A stretch of 22,118 nucleotides of DNA from positions 1 to 22,118 of the forward strand of contig CAJKSP010000041.1 of the NCBI GenBank assembly GCA_905202595.1, read 5' to 3'. The stretch is from an uncultured Sutterella sp. (GTDB lineage: Bacteria > Pseudomonadota > Gammaproteobacteria > Burkholderiales > Burkholderiaceae_F). Position 1 is the stretch's first letter; every line of letters begins with the position of its first letter. A model generated the notes under the pieces. The model saw only the letters and a program-made list of their open reading frames with translations. It did not search any database and was not told the DNA's origin. Made by a program: the position numbers and the translations under genes. Positions 1-7,809 of this stretch are shown piece after piece.

Positions 1-10
1 GCAGATACAT

Positions 11-47
11 GTTGGAACTTCAAGTTGTGAACTTGGTCCAACTTTTT
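11..47 (+). terminator. Rho-independent terminator of a gene left of the window
   Basis: GTTGGA (11-16) pairs with TCCAAC (37-42), and CAAGTT (21-26) pairs with AACTTG (30-35) around a 3-nt loop. A run of five T follows directly. The T tract lies on the plus-strand side, so it should end a plus-strand transcript that enters from before position 1. Confidence 0.6.
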
Positions 48-90
48 GTCCGCACTTCCGAAGGGGCAATGTATTTTGTCCTGCAACACA

Positions 91-122
91 AAAGCGAGGT
101 GTGCATTTGCGCACCTCGCTTT
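91..122. terminator. Bidirectional hairpin terminator
   Basis: AAAGCGAGGTG (91-101) is a perfect complement of 112-122. The stem continues inward through one wobble pair to an ATTT loop. On the minus strand the stem runs into TTTTGTG. It lies about 60 bases past the stop of the minus-strand flavoprotein gene, so it most likely terminates that transcript. It could also back up the terminator at 11-47. Confidence 0.7.
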
Positions 123-183
123 ATTTGACGCACTCCGGCTTAGTCAGCGCGGCGCATCATCGAACGAGTCGAAAGACTGTTCA

Positions 184-1686
184 TCAGGCCTTGACAGGCT
201 CCTTCGCTGCGTTCTCGCCGGCGATCTGGCCGTAGACGAAGCAGTCGAGGACGGCATTGCCGCCGACGCGGTTCGTGCCGTGGATGCCGCCGGTGATTTC
301 GCCTGCCGCGTAGATGCGCGGGATCACCTTGCCTTCCCAGTCGAGGAGCTGCGCCTTCGTGTTGGTGTTGAGGCCGCCCATCGTGTGGTGCACGGTCATG
401 CCGGTGTAGCACGCCCAGAAGGGTCCCTTGTCGATGCGCTTCGTGAGGTTGACGGCCGTCTTGCCGAAGTCGTCGTCCTTGCCGTTCTTCACGAAGACGT
501 TGTTGTAGCGGTCGATCGTCTTTTCGAGGCCGTCCGGATCCACGCCCATCTTCACGGCGAGCTCGCGGATCGTCGGGGCCGTCCAGGCTTCGTTGATCTC
601 GATGCCCTTCATGATGGCGGCGCGGTTCACCTCGTCGTAGCTCATGAAGTTTTCGTTGTCGCAGACCGTGTAGGCATAGCGTTCGGGCGTGCCGAGAACG
701 GCGTCGCGGATCACGTCGCGGCGCTCGCCTTCATTGACGATGCGGTTGCCGCGCTTGTCGACGTAGATGGAGCCGTTCACATTGAAGTTGAGGAGGAGCT
801 TCATCTTCTTGCCGGTGGGGGCGCCCGGGGTGGACTGAATGAAGTCCATGCCGACGAGATAGCCGCCGATGCGCACGGCCGCCATGGCCACTTCGCCCGT
901 CGAGCCCGGCAGATTGTCGGTGCCGAGGCCGGCGACGCGCGGGTCGTGCAGCTCGCGCAGGTACTTGTTGGCGCCGAAGCCGCCGGAGGCGAGAACCACG
1001 GCGCGCGTCGCGCGGATGAAGCGGCTTTCGCCCTTGCTGTTCTTCACTTCAACGCCGAGGACGTCGCCTTCAAACTGGCCTTCACGAATGATGCTCACGA
1101 CGCCGAGGCCGGTCTTCACCGTGACGCCGAGCTCCTTGGCGGCCTTCGTGAGAACCGTGCCGTAGCCCTGTCCCTTCGGCAGCGCCGGGACGTGAGAGCG
1201 CGGATAGAGCGCGCCGAAGATCTGGATCACGTTGTCCTTGAACTTCATGCCGAGGCTTTCAAGCCAGGTGATGGCGCCGTAGGCGTTCTTGCAGAGCACT
1301 TCGACGCGGTCCTTCTGGCCGCGGAAGTCGCCGGCGGCGAGCGTCTGCTCGGCGTGATGCTGCCAGGAGTCCTTGATGCCCTGCCGGGGCTGGCGGACCG
1401 GGTCGGCCGCGTTGATGAAGCCCTGCGAAAGGAGCGTGTTGCCGCCCGTGAAGGCGAGCTTCTCGAGAACGACGATCTTCTTGGCGCCCGTCTGCGCGGC
1501 CTTCACGGCGGCGGCCATGCCGGCGCCGCCCGAGCCGACGACGACGATTTCCCAAGTCTCATCCCACTTGACGCCCTGGGCGCCGCAGCGGCCCGGCACA
1601 GCAGCGGACGCGGCGCCGGCAAGGCCGGCGGTGCCGGCTGCGGCGGCCAGCTTCAGAAGGCTGCGGCGATTCATATCGGACTTCAT
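184..1686 (-). CDS. Tat-exported FAD-dependent reductase, flavocytochrome c / fumarate reductase flavoprotein family
   Basis: This is a soluble periplasmic flavoprotein expected to reduce an activated C=C bond of a small organic acid, used as terminal electron acceptor or detoxified. The 500 residues begin with a twin-arginine signal (Arg7-Arg8, then a hydrophobic stretch ending near AGAASA at about residue 28). An FAD Rossmann motif GSGGAG follows at 51-56. Residues typical of the fumarate/urocanate reductase active site are present: Arg323 in ERRD (equivalent to the proton-donor Arg of Shewanella Fcc3), HHTMGG at 433-438, and Arg473 in TNRVGGNA. There is no haem-binding CxxCH and no FMN_bind domain, so electrons must come from a separate cytochrome or reductase not in this window. 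The start is set by AAGGAG eight bases before the ATG. The gene is a single transcription unit with the palindromic box at 1801-1812 upstream. The substrate cannot be read from sequence; fumarate-like chemistry is plausible because all three key residues are kept. Confidence 0.9.
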   Translation of the reverse strand: MKSDMNRRSLLKLAAAAGTAGLAGAASAAVPGRCGAQGVKWDETWEIVVVGSGGAGMAAAVKAAQTGAKKIVVLEKLAFTGGNTLLSQGFINAADPVRQPRQGIKDSWQHHAEQTLAAGDFRGQKDRVEVLCKNAYGAITWLESLGMKFKDNVIQIFGALYPRSHVPALPKGQGYGTVLTKAAKELGVTVKTGLGVVSIIREGQFEGDVLGVEVKNSKGESRFIRATRAVVLASGGFGANKYLRELHDPRVAGLGTDNLPGSTGEVAMAAVRIGGYLVGMDFIQSTPGAPTGKKMKLLLNFNVNGSIYVDKRGNRIVNEGERRDVIRDAVLGTPERYAYTVCDNENFMSYDEVNRAAIMKGIEINEAWTAPTIRELAVKMGVDPDGLEKTIDRYNNVFVKNGKDDDFGKTAVNLTKRIDKGPFWACYTGMTVHHTMGGLNTNTKAQLLDWEGKVIPRIYAAGEITGGIHGTNRVGGNAVLDCFVYGQIAGENAAKEPVKA

Positions 1687-1784
1687 AACAAGCTCTCCTT
1701 CGTGAGTCGTTGGTCAATGCTGAGAGGAGAAGCGCCTGAAGCTCTTTCGCGGGCGAGCTTTCTGCGCTCTCTGTCATGACGCGC

Positions 1785-1812
1785 ATTGTTGCCGGAAGTC
1801 TTACGCGCGTAA
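1785..1812 (-). promoter_or_regulatory. Promoter of the left flavoprotein with palindromic operator TTACGCGCGTAA
   Basis: The perfect 12-bp palindrome TTACGCGCGTAA (1801-1812) lies about 115 bases before the flavoprotein ATG. Reading on the minus strand, 10 bases separate it from a -10-like AACAAT (1785-1790). A standard -35 would fall inside the palindrome and is poor (ATTACG), as expected for an activator-dependent promoter. The same box, spacing and orientation precede the porin operon. The likely binder is the FixJ-type regulator encoded next door; this is inference. Confidence 0.55.
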
Positions 1813-1817
1813 TTTGG

Positions 1818-1833
1818 GCTTTGTCAGCAAAGC
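1818..1833. other. Short hairpin downstream of the response regulator
   Basis: GCTTTG (1818-1823) pairs with CAAAGC (1828-1833) around TCAG. It lies 34 bases past the regulator stop and has no T tract, so it is at best a weak terminator or part of the adjacent promoter region. Confidence 0.25.
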
Positions 1834-1866
1834 GCGAGGCGGCGAGAAAAGTCCGATCGAGGCAGG

Positions 1867-2574
1867 TCAGTGCGGTCCGTGCAGGGCGGACTCCGCTTCA
1901 GCGGCTTCAATGTCGGGCATGAGCGCTTCGAGCTCGCGCGCCGTATGGATGCCGAACTTGCGGTAGATCTTGGCGCGATGGCCCTGCACGGTCCGTTCAG
2001 AGAGTGAAAGGCGCTGCGCCGCCTGCGCATCGGTCGCGCCCGCCATGAAGAGTCCGAGGATGTCGCGCTCCCGCTCGGAAAGCGCGCGGAGCGCCTCCCG
2101 GACGCGGCCCGGACCGTCAATGCCGGCGCGCCGCTGAAAGTCGCGGTGCGCGGCCTGCGCAATGGCGTCAAGGAGCCGGTCGTCGTCAACGGGCTTGATG
2201 AGAAAGTCGACGGCGCCGCGCTTGAGGCTTGACACGGCGACGTCGATGTCGGCGTAGCCCGTGAGAAAGACGATGGGCAGGGGCAGGCCGCGCTCGATCA
2301 TTTCGCTTTGCAGCTCGAGCCCCGTCATGGCCGGCATGCGGACGTCGAGGACGAGGCAGCCCGGAACGGCGCCGTCGTCTTCCACGAGGAACTGCCTCGC
2401 GCTGTCGTAGCACTTGGCCTGCCAGCCCTCAATGCGGAGCATGAGCGCGAGCGCCTCGCGCACGTCGACTTCGTCGTCGACGATGCGGATGAGCGCCTGC
2501 TCTTTCTCCTTGGCGGCAATTTCGGCCGCTTTGCCATGCGGGCCGGCGGCGTCGAAGGTTTCTTGTTGCGTCAT
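1867..2574 (-). CDS. FixJ/NarL-type response regulator, TtrR-like
   Basis: This cytoplasmic DNA-binding response regulator has 235 residues. The receiver domain (about 27-142) has the acidic pair Asp33-Asp34, phosphoacceptor Asp77 in VLDVRMP, a Thr in FLTGY, and Lys127 in LIKP. A LuxR-type helix-turn-helix (about 163-225) carries LSERERDILGL and SERTVQGHRAKIY. The open frame extends upstream to 2799, but the ATG at 2574 has AAGGA at good distance and starts a normal-length protein. It lies 49 bases after the sensor kinase stop on the same strand, so the two are co-transcribed. TtrR of the tetrathionate system has the same architecture. Its likely targets are the two promoters with TTACGCGCGTAA. 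The family is sure; the TtrR label is by architecture and partner only. Confidence 0.9.
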   Translation of the reverse strand: MTQQETFDAAGPHGKAAEIAAKEKEQALIRIVDDEVDVREALALMLRIEGWQAKCYDSARQFLVEDDGAVPGCLVLDVRMPAMTGLELQSEMIERGLPLPIVFLTGYADIDVAVSSLKRGAVDFLIKPVDDDRLLDAIAQAAHRDFQRRAGIDGPGRVREALRALSERERDILGLFMAGATDAQAAQRLSLSERTVQGHRAKIYRKFGIHTARELEALMPDIEAAEAESALHGPH

Positions 2575-2623
2575 ATGAGTGTCCTTTGCCGCGCGCGTCG
2601 GCGCGGCGCATGTCATGCGGCCT

Positions 2624-4684
2624 TCAGCTCGCTGGGCTCTCCGGCGCCTTGTTGCTGTCGTCGGTTTTGCCTTCTGCGAGGGTGTTCTGCTGCGGCGCGC
2701 CCGCATCCTGTGCGGGCATGATGAAGGCGGCTCTGAGGCCGCCGCCGGCTTCAAGGGCGCGCGCTTCGAAGACGAGCTTCGAGACGTGCGCTTCGGCAAT
2801 CGTGCGGCAGATGAGAAGGCCGAGTCCGAGGCCTTCCTTCTTCTTCGACTGCAGCGGACTGCCGAGGCGCGCGACAGTCTCCGGCGAGAGGAGGGGGCCG
2901 TCGTTTTCGACGGCGAGCTCCGCCGCGCCGTTCGGCAGCCGCCTGGCGGATGCCCGAATGGCGAGTCGCGAGGCGGTCGGCCGCGACGGGTCGGCGCTCC
3001 AGCCTGTCAGCGCCTCGTTGGCGTTCTTGAGAAGATTCACGACGACGATGCGAAGTTCGACCGGATCGCCTCGCACAGGAACCGGTTCAGGCGCGTCGAC
3101 AAGCGTCGGGAACTGAAGCCGCTTGGAGCTGCGGAGCTCCTCGAGAGCGTCCTTGAGGAGCGCGGCAAGGTCGAGCGGCTGGCTGCGATCTGCACCCTGC
3201 TTGGCGTAGCTGCGCACGCGGTCGAGAATCTCGCCCGCATGCGTAATCTGCTTTTGGAGTCCCGAGACGCAGGCGCTTACAAGCTTCGGGTCGGCGTCGG
3301 GGCGCTCGGAGAGCGTGCGCAGGCTTCTCGCGAAGTAGCGCATGGCCGAAAGGGGCTGCCCGAGCTCGTGCGCAAAGATCGCTGAAAGCTCGCCCACGAG
3401 GCTCACGCGCTGGAGCTGATCGAGCTTTTCAGCGGCGCGATGTGCTTCGTCCTCGGCCGCCTTCTCGCGCGCCCAGGCGGCTTCAAGCGCCGCCGTGCGG
3501 CGCCGCACCAGCTTTTCAAGCCGGAGCGAATGCAGGATCCATGCCGCAAGGAGGCCCGCCGCCAAGAGCACGAAGGGCCAGGCGGCGCGCCAGGCGCGCT
3601 CGATTGTCCAGTGCCGCAGATGCTCATAGGGGCCGATGCGCAGGCGCTTGAAGAGGTCGTTCACCCGCGCATAGTCGGTCGTGAACGAGATTTCAAAGCC
3701 TGAAGCCGTCCGCTTCGGGTCAAGCGCCAGAAGCGAAGAGGCGATGTGGCGCGTGAGAATCGGCGGCGTATGCGGCGCGACGGCGAAGGTCCAGCCCGGG
3801 AACATCGCCGTGGAATAGCGGCAGCCGAGGCGCTCGGCCCGCGCGCCTTTCTGTTCGTTGATGACTCGGAACCGGCCCTGCCACTCAGGGTGAGCGCGCT
3901 CAAGCGCTTCGAGCATGCAGGCGCGCAGCAGGCCGACGTCGGCAGCGCCGGAGGCGACGGCGGCGGCGACGCGCTCCGGCTGGCTGTCGGTGAAGCGGAT
4001 GTCCTTGAAGAAGCGGTCGGGATCGTAGCCGGCGGCGGCAATCTCGTTCATCGCGATCTGGAAGGTCATGAAGTTGCGCGGGTCGGTGGCGGCGGCGCGC
4101 TGATGCTTGAGGTCCGCAATGGACTGCAGGTCCTTTCGGCGGCTGTCGACGAAGATGACGCCCGCGACGCACTGGTTCGGATCCGGAAAGCTTCTGGAGA
4201 CGATGGTGCCGATGTCGCGCACGCCGTAGCGGCGCATTTCGACGAAGAAGCCCGAGCTGCCGAGAAAGAACTCCACATCGCCGCGCTTGACCGCCTCTTC
4301 GAGCTCGGCCGTCTTGTACCAGTGCGGCTCGATGATGATGCCGGGCGTCGTCTCCTGCAGATATTGAAGAATCGTCGACTGAATGTCTTCGACGCGGCTG
4401 AGGTAGGAGGCGCTCGATTCAAAGTCGAGCAGTCCGAGCCGCACGACGGTGCCGCCGCGCGCGCGCCCGCTCGAGAGCGCGTCAACGGCGGCGCGGGGCT
4501 CGCTCGGCGCTGCGCCGGCAGCTTCAGGTGCTTCAGACGCCGCGAAGGCGGCGGTCAGGACGGCTGAAGCGGCCAGCAGAATGCCGGCAGCTGCGATCGC
4601 CGCGGCGCAGTTGGCGGCGTTGGCGAACCGGCGAGGCGCCGCGGCCGCACGGCCGCTCTGTAGTGGATGAATGCTCGGACTCAT
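2624..4684 (-). CDS. Sensor histidine kinase with periplasmic PhnD-like domain, TtrS-like
   Basis: This is an inner-membrane sensor kinase of 686 residues. A hydrophobic N-terminal segment (about 24-48) acts as signal or anchor. A periplasmic domain of the PhnD / phosphonate-binding type follows (about 78-345, with motifs such as FFLGSSGFFVEM and ASGAADVGLL). A membrane helix (about 367-387) leads into a charged coiled linker (390-428). The HisKA domain has phospho-acceptor His439 in FAHELGQPL. The HATPase domain has an N box around Asn550-Asn553 and a glycine-rich G2 box near 618-623; the G1 box reads NDGP rather than the usual DxGxG. This is the order found in TtrS and related kinases that sense periplasmic electron acceptors. 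The start at 4684 has no clear Shine-Dalgarno sequence. It is followed by the response regulator after 49 bases. The ligand is unknown; the flanking reductases suggest an organic acceptor rather than tetrathionate. Confidence 0.88.
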   Translation of the reverse strand: MSPSIHPLQSGRAAAAPRRFANAANCAAAIAAAGILLAASAVLTAAFAASEAPEAAGAAPSEPRAAVDALSSGRARGGTVVRLGLLDFESSASYLSRVEDIQSTILQYLQETTPGIIIEPHWYKTAELEEAVKRGDVEFFLGSSGFFVEMRRYGVRDIGTIVSRSFPDPNQCVAGVIFVDSRRKDLQSIADLKHQRAAATDPRNFMTFQIAMNEIAAAGYDPDRFFKDIRFTDSQPERVAAAVASGAADVGLLRACMLEALERAHPEWQGRFRVINEQKGARAERLGCRYSTAMFPGWTFAVAPHTPPILTRHIASSLLALDPKRTASGFEISFTTDYARVNDLFKRLRIGPYEHLRHWTIERAWRAAWPFVLLAAGLLAAWILHSLRLEKLVRRRTAALEAAWAREKAAEDEAHRAAEKLDQLQRVSLVGELSAIFAHELGQPLSAMRYFARSLRTLSERPDADPKLVSACVSGLQKQITHAGEILDRVRSYAKQGADRSQPLDLAALLKDALEELRSSKRLQFPTLVDAPEPVPVRGDPVELRIVVVNLLKNANEALTGWSADPSRPTASRLAIRASARRLPNGAAELAVENDGPLLSPETVARLGSPLQSKKKEGLGLGLLICRTIAEAHVSKLVFEARALEAGGGLRAAFIMPAQDAGAPQQNTLAEGKTDDSNKAPESPAS

Positions 4685-4780
4685 AAGCGAAATCTACAGG
4701 ACTGCGCTGGCGCCGAAGCGGCTTGCAGCGTCAGAAAGCCGCCAGGGCCTGGGAAAAGACGGGCAGGATGAGGCGCGTCA

Positions 4781-4810
4781 ACTTACGCGCGTAAGTCCCG
4801 ATTTGAGAAT
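4781..4810 (+). promoter_or_regulatory. Promoter of the porin-flavoprotein operon with palindromic operator
   Basis: ACTTACGCGCGTAAGT (4781-4796) is a perfect 16-bp palindrome whose 12-bp core matches the box at 1801-1812. The match extends over CAA(A/C)TTACGCGCGTAAG. A -10-like GAGAAT (4805-4810) lies 10 bases beyond the core, the same spacing as on the left promoter. The ATG of the porin is about 122 bases downstream of the box, giving a leader of roughly 100 bases. Confidence 0.55.
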
Positions 4811-4918
4811 AATGCCGTCGGGCGGCAGCGGCCGTCCGGCGTCAGGGAAGGGGGCCCGGACCAGAAGCGCCTCCTCCGTCCGACCTCAAATTCAGCATAA
4901 AGAGAAAGGAGAAGAATC

Positions 4919-6061
4919 ATGACCGCAGCTTTCAGAACTCGCGCAGCTCAGGCCGCAGCGGCAGTATGCGCACTGGCAGCCGCAGCCGCCGTTCAGGCAG
5001 AGGGCGTTGAGATCTACGGCATCATCGATACGGGCCTCAACTATCAGCACGTCGATGCGGACAACGGCACGGCGTCGAGCGACAGCCTGACCATGAAGTC
5101 CTCTCAGTCGATTCCTAACCGCTGGGGCATGCGCGGCGGCGAAGATTTGGGCAACGGCTGGCGCGCGGGCTTCAATCTGGAGGGCCAGTTCGCATCCGAT
5201 ACGGGCGAACTGACCGGCGGGCGCCTCTTCCACCGCATGGCGCAGATCTCCATTTCGAACGACAAGGCGGGCACGCTCGTGCTCGGCCGCTCCGGCGCGC
5301 TTCGCAGCGGCTTCGGCACGACGGGCATCTGGGGCGGGAAGGTCAACCCCTTCTCGAACAGCTGGGGCGACTACATGGCGGGCTCGAAGTACATCATGCC
5401 GGGCGGCTTCAAGTCGAACGACAACACCATCACCTATCAGTCGCCCAAGATGGCGGGCTTCCAGCTGCATGCGCAGTATTCGCTCAAGATTAATCAGAGT
5501 GCAGACGGCGTCGAAGGCAAGTCCACGTCCGACCGTCAGTGGGGGCTCGGCGCCACCTACACCGCAGGCAAGCTTCATATGGCGGCCGTGCTCGACTCCG
5601 TGCAGTACGGGAACCCGACGGTCGCCGGCAAGCCCGACTACGACGACTCGCTCGCCTTCAGCCTGGCGGCTGTTTATGACTTCGACGCCTTTAAGCTCTA
5701 CGCTTCGGGCATGTACTTTGCCGACATGAAGGGCAGCGAGTTCCAGGGGCATGACGTCCTGGCTGACTTGGATAAAGACTCGTCCTACAAGGGCTATTCG
5801 CTGCAGATCGGCGCCGACGTGCCGCTCTGGGGCGGCACGGCCAAGGCGAACATCGGCTGGATGGACGCTTCGCTCGACTACGAATCGAAGGAAGGGCTGG
5901 AAGATCCGAGCCGCTTCACGATCGCTGCGGGCTATGTCTACCCCTTCAGCAAGCGCACGTCGCTTTATGTCGGCGCGGGCTATGTGAAGGATGAGAGCAC
6001 AGCGAAGGATGTCGAGCCGTCGGCCTATGAAGTCTTGACCGGCCTCGTCGTCAAGTTCTAA
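4919..6061 (+). CDS. Outer-membrane general porin (Gram-negative porin, betaproteobacterial type)
   Basis: This 380-residue trimeric-type beta-barrel porin is predicted to let small hydrophilic solutes cross the outer membrane. It has a Sec signal peptide of about 27 residues ending AVQA, then the family N-terminus VEIYGIIDTGLNY. Alternating amphipathic strands rich in Gly, Tyr and Phe run throughout. It ends in the terminal Phe (VVKF) recognised by the BAM machinery. A strong AAAGGAG lies 8 bases before the ATG. The second flavoprotein follows after 29 bases, so the two are an operon. The palindromic operator upstream suggests the pore serves uptake of the substrate of the periplasmic reductases. 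Porin specificity cannot be read from sequence. Confidence 0.92.
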   Translation: MTAAFRTRAAQAAAAVCALAAAAAVQAEGVEIYGIIDTGLNYQHVDADNGTASSDSLTMKSSQSIPNRWGMRGGEDLGNGWRAGFNLEGQFASDTGELTGGRLFHRMAQISISNDKAGTLVLGRSGALRSGFGTTGIWGGKVNPFSNSWGDYMAGSKYIMPGGFKSNDNTITYQSPKMAGFQLHAQYSLKINQSADGVEGKSTSDRQWGLGATYTAGKLHMAAVLDSVQYGNPTVAGKPDYDDSLAFSLAAVYDFDAFKLYASGMYFADMKGSEFQGHDVLADLDKDSSYKGYSLQIGADVPLWGGTAKANIGWMDASLDYESKEGLEDPSRFTIAAGYVYPFSKRTSLYVGAGYVKDESTAKDVEPSAYEVLTGLVVKF

Positions 6062-6090
6062 GCCGCATTGTTTTCCAGAAGGCATTCATC

Positions 6091-7593
6091 ATGACTCAAA
6101 GCATTTCCCGCCGCGCGGCGCTTCAGGCAGCCGGCGCCGGCGCGCTCCTTCTCGGCGCCTCGCATCAGGCGGCTGCGCGCGAAGTAGCGCTCTACGATGA
6201 CATCAAGTGGACGAAGACCTGCGACGTGCTCGTCGTGGGCTCGGGCTACGCCGGACTTTGCGCAGCCATTGAAGCGAAGAACGCCGGCGCGGACGTCATT
6301 CTCATTGAAAAGATGTCGATTCTCGGCGGCAATTCGCTCCTTTGCGGCGGCGGCATTGCTGCGCCGGGCAACGATCTGCAGAAGGCCGCAGGCATTACGG
6401 ACGACAGCCCCGATCGCCTCTACGCCGACATGCTCAAGTCCGGCGGCGGTCTGACGCACAAGGATCTGGCGCGCGTCGTCGCCGACAATGCGCTTGCCGC
6501 TTATGAATGGTGCCGCGACTACATCGGCGTCAAATTCGACCGCCTGGCCTTCCACGGCGGCCACTCCGTGCCGCGCAGCGCCGCCTATCAGAAAGGCAAC
6601 GGCGCGAAGCTCGTGAAGCCGCTCGTTGAAAAGTGCAAGGCGCTCGGCATTCCCATTCTCTCGCGCACGCGCTTGGAGGAGCTCGTGACGGAGAAGGGCC
6701 GCGTCATCGGCGCGCAGGTGCGCGAAGGCTACGTCTTCCCGAAGGATGATTCGGGCAAGACGGCGTTCTACCGCGCGAAGAAGGCGGTGGTGCTGGCCGG
6801 CGGCGGCTTCAGCCAGAATGTATGGCTTCGCTCCCTCAACGATCCCCGCCTCGGGCCGCAGCTTGAAAGCACGAACCAGCCCGGCGCAACGGGCGACGCG
6901 CTTCTTGCCGCGCATCGCGCAGGCGCCGTGGAAATCCAAATGGACTGGATCCAGCTTGGGCCGTGGACTTCGCCCGACGAATCGGGCTTCGGCGTCGCGC
7001 CCAAGATCGTCGAGGCGGTTGTGGGCTACGGCCTCATGGTCGATCCGAAGACGGGCTGCCGCTTCGTGAATGAAACCGGCAACCGCAAGGTGCGCTCCGA
7101 CGCCATCGTCGCGACGGGCCATCCGGCCGTGCTCGCGGTGAGCACGTCCAACGTCAAGCATGTGCCGGTCGAAGCGCTCGAAAAGGGGCTTGCCAACGGC
7201 GTGGTGAAGAAGTTCGCCTCTGCTGAAGCGCTTGCCGAGCATCATCAGATTCCGAAGGAGGCGTTCCTCAAGAGCGTCGCCGATTGGAACCGCTGCATTG
7301 AGGCGCGCAAGGATCCGAGCTTCAACGCGAAGATCTTTGACGACACGGTGAAGAACGAAGGCGAGTTCTATTCCGTGCGCCTCTGGCCGCGCGTGCACTA
7401 CACGATGGGCGGCCTTGCCATCAACAGCAGCGCGCAGGTGCTCGGCACCGATCAGAAGCCGATCGGCGGCCTCTATGCCGCGGGCGAAATCTGCGGCGGC
7501 GTGCACGGCATGGTGCGTCTGGGCACGGTGTCGATCGTCGACTGTCTCATCTTCGGCCGCATTGCCGGACGAAATGCTGCATCTGCCGCGTGA
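6091..7593 (+). CDS. Second Tat-exported FAD reductase, divergent flavocytochrome c family member
   Basis: This 500-residue periplasmic flavoprotein is paralogous in layout to the one at 184-1686. It has a twin-arginine signal (SRRAAL, Arg7-Arg8) and FAD motif GSGYAG at 50-55. There is no haem motif or FMN domain. The catalytic Arg equivalent is kept (Arg332 in GNRKVRS). Two other signatures differ from fumarate reductases. The HHTMGG motif is His436-Tyr437-TMGG, so the second His is Tyr. The usual NRxGGN loop reads MVRLGTVS around Arg476. This points to a different, perhaps bulkier or aromatic, substrate (inference). It lies 29 bases after the porin and is followed by a strong terminator, so porin and reductase form a two-gene unit. 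The electron donor is not encoded here. Confidence 0.88.
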   Translation: MTQSISRRAALQAAGAGALLLGASHQAAAREVALYDDIKWTKTCDVLVVGSGYAGLCAAIEAKNAGADVILIEKMSILGGNSLLCGGGIAAPGNDLQKAAGITDDSPDRLYADMLKSGGGLTHKDLARVVADNALAAYEWCRDYIGVKFDRLAFHGGHSVPRSAAYQKGNGAKLVKPLVEKCKALGIPILSRTRLEELVTEKGRVIGAQVREGYVFPKDDSGKTAFYRAKKAVVLAGGGFSQNVWLRSLNDPRLGPQLESTNQPGATGDALLAAHRAGAVEIQMDWIQLGPWTSPDESGFGVAPKIVEAVVGYGLMVDPKTGCRFVNETGNRKVRSDAIVATGHPAVLAVSTSNVKHVPVEALEKGLANGVVKKFASAEALAEHHQIPKEAFLKSVADWNRCIEARKDPSFNAKIFDDTVKNEGEFYSVRLWPRVHYTMGGLAINSSAQVLGTDQKPIGGLYAAGEICGGVHGMVRLGTVSIVDCLIFGRIAGRNAASAA

Positions 7594-7650
7594 ATAGGCT
7601 GATGCCTGCATGGCAGGCCGTTCTGCTGCGACAGAAGCGGCTGTGAATGA

Positions 7651-7704
7651 AGCCGCCGGACGGAGCGCGTTTTCTCCTTTAGCGCTCTCTCCGGCGGCTT
7701 TTTT
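7651..7704 (+). terminator. Rho-independent terminator of the porin-flavoprotein operon
   Basis: AGCCGCCGGA (7651-7660) pairs perfectly with 7690-7699, and GAGCGC (7663-7668) pairs with GCGCTC (7682-7687). Six T follow the stem (7699-7704). It lies 57 bases past the flavoprotein stop. Confidence 0.85.
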
Positions 7705-7729
7705 GTGCCTTTTGCAGCGGCAGAAGCAT

Positions 7730-7798
7730 CCGGCTCCGGACATCATGCCTCGTCTGCGAGCCGCTGCCGCACAAACTGCAGCAGCGCAAGCGCCGGCC
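7730..7798. repeat. 69-bp direct repeat, left copy (orphan 3' end of LysR gene)
   Basis: This is identical over 69 bases to 9352-9420, which spans the last 17 to 18 codons, stop and 13 trailing bases of the LysR gene. Here the copy is detached from any LysR body and sits 11 bases beyond the ATPase stop. Weaker similarity continues about 25 bases to the left (7705-7729 against 9328-9351) with small indels. Confidence 0.9.
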
Positions 7799-7809
7799 GT
7801 CTTGGAAAG

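Noticed and set aside
46..1779. 577-residue plus-strand open frame opposite the left flavoprotein
   Set aside because: It is the antisense shadow of a clear Tat flavoprotein; its translation is a biased Ala/Val/Asp/Glu mix without domains and it runs through the terminator.
6058..7746. 562-residue minus-strand open frame opposite the second flavoprotein
   Set aside because: It is an antisense shadow of a convincingly coding gene and overlaps the operon terminator.
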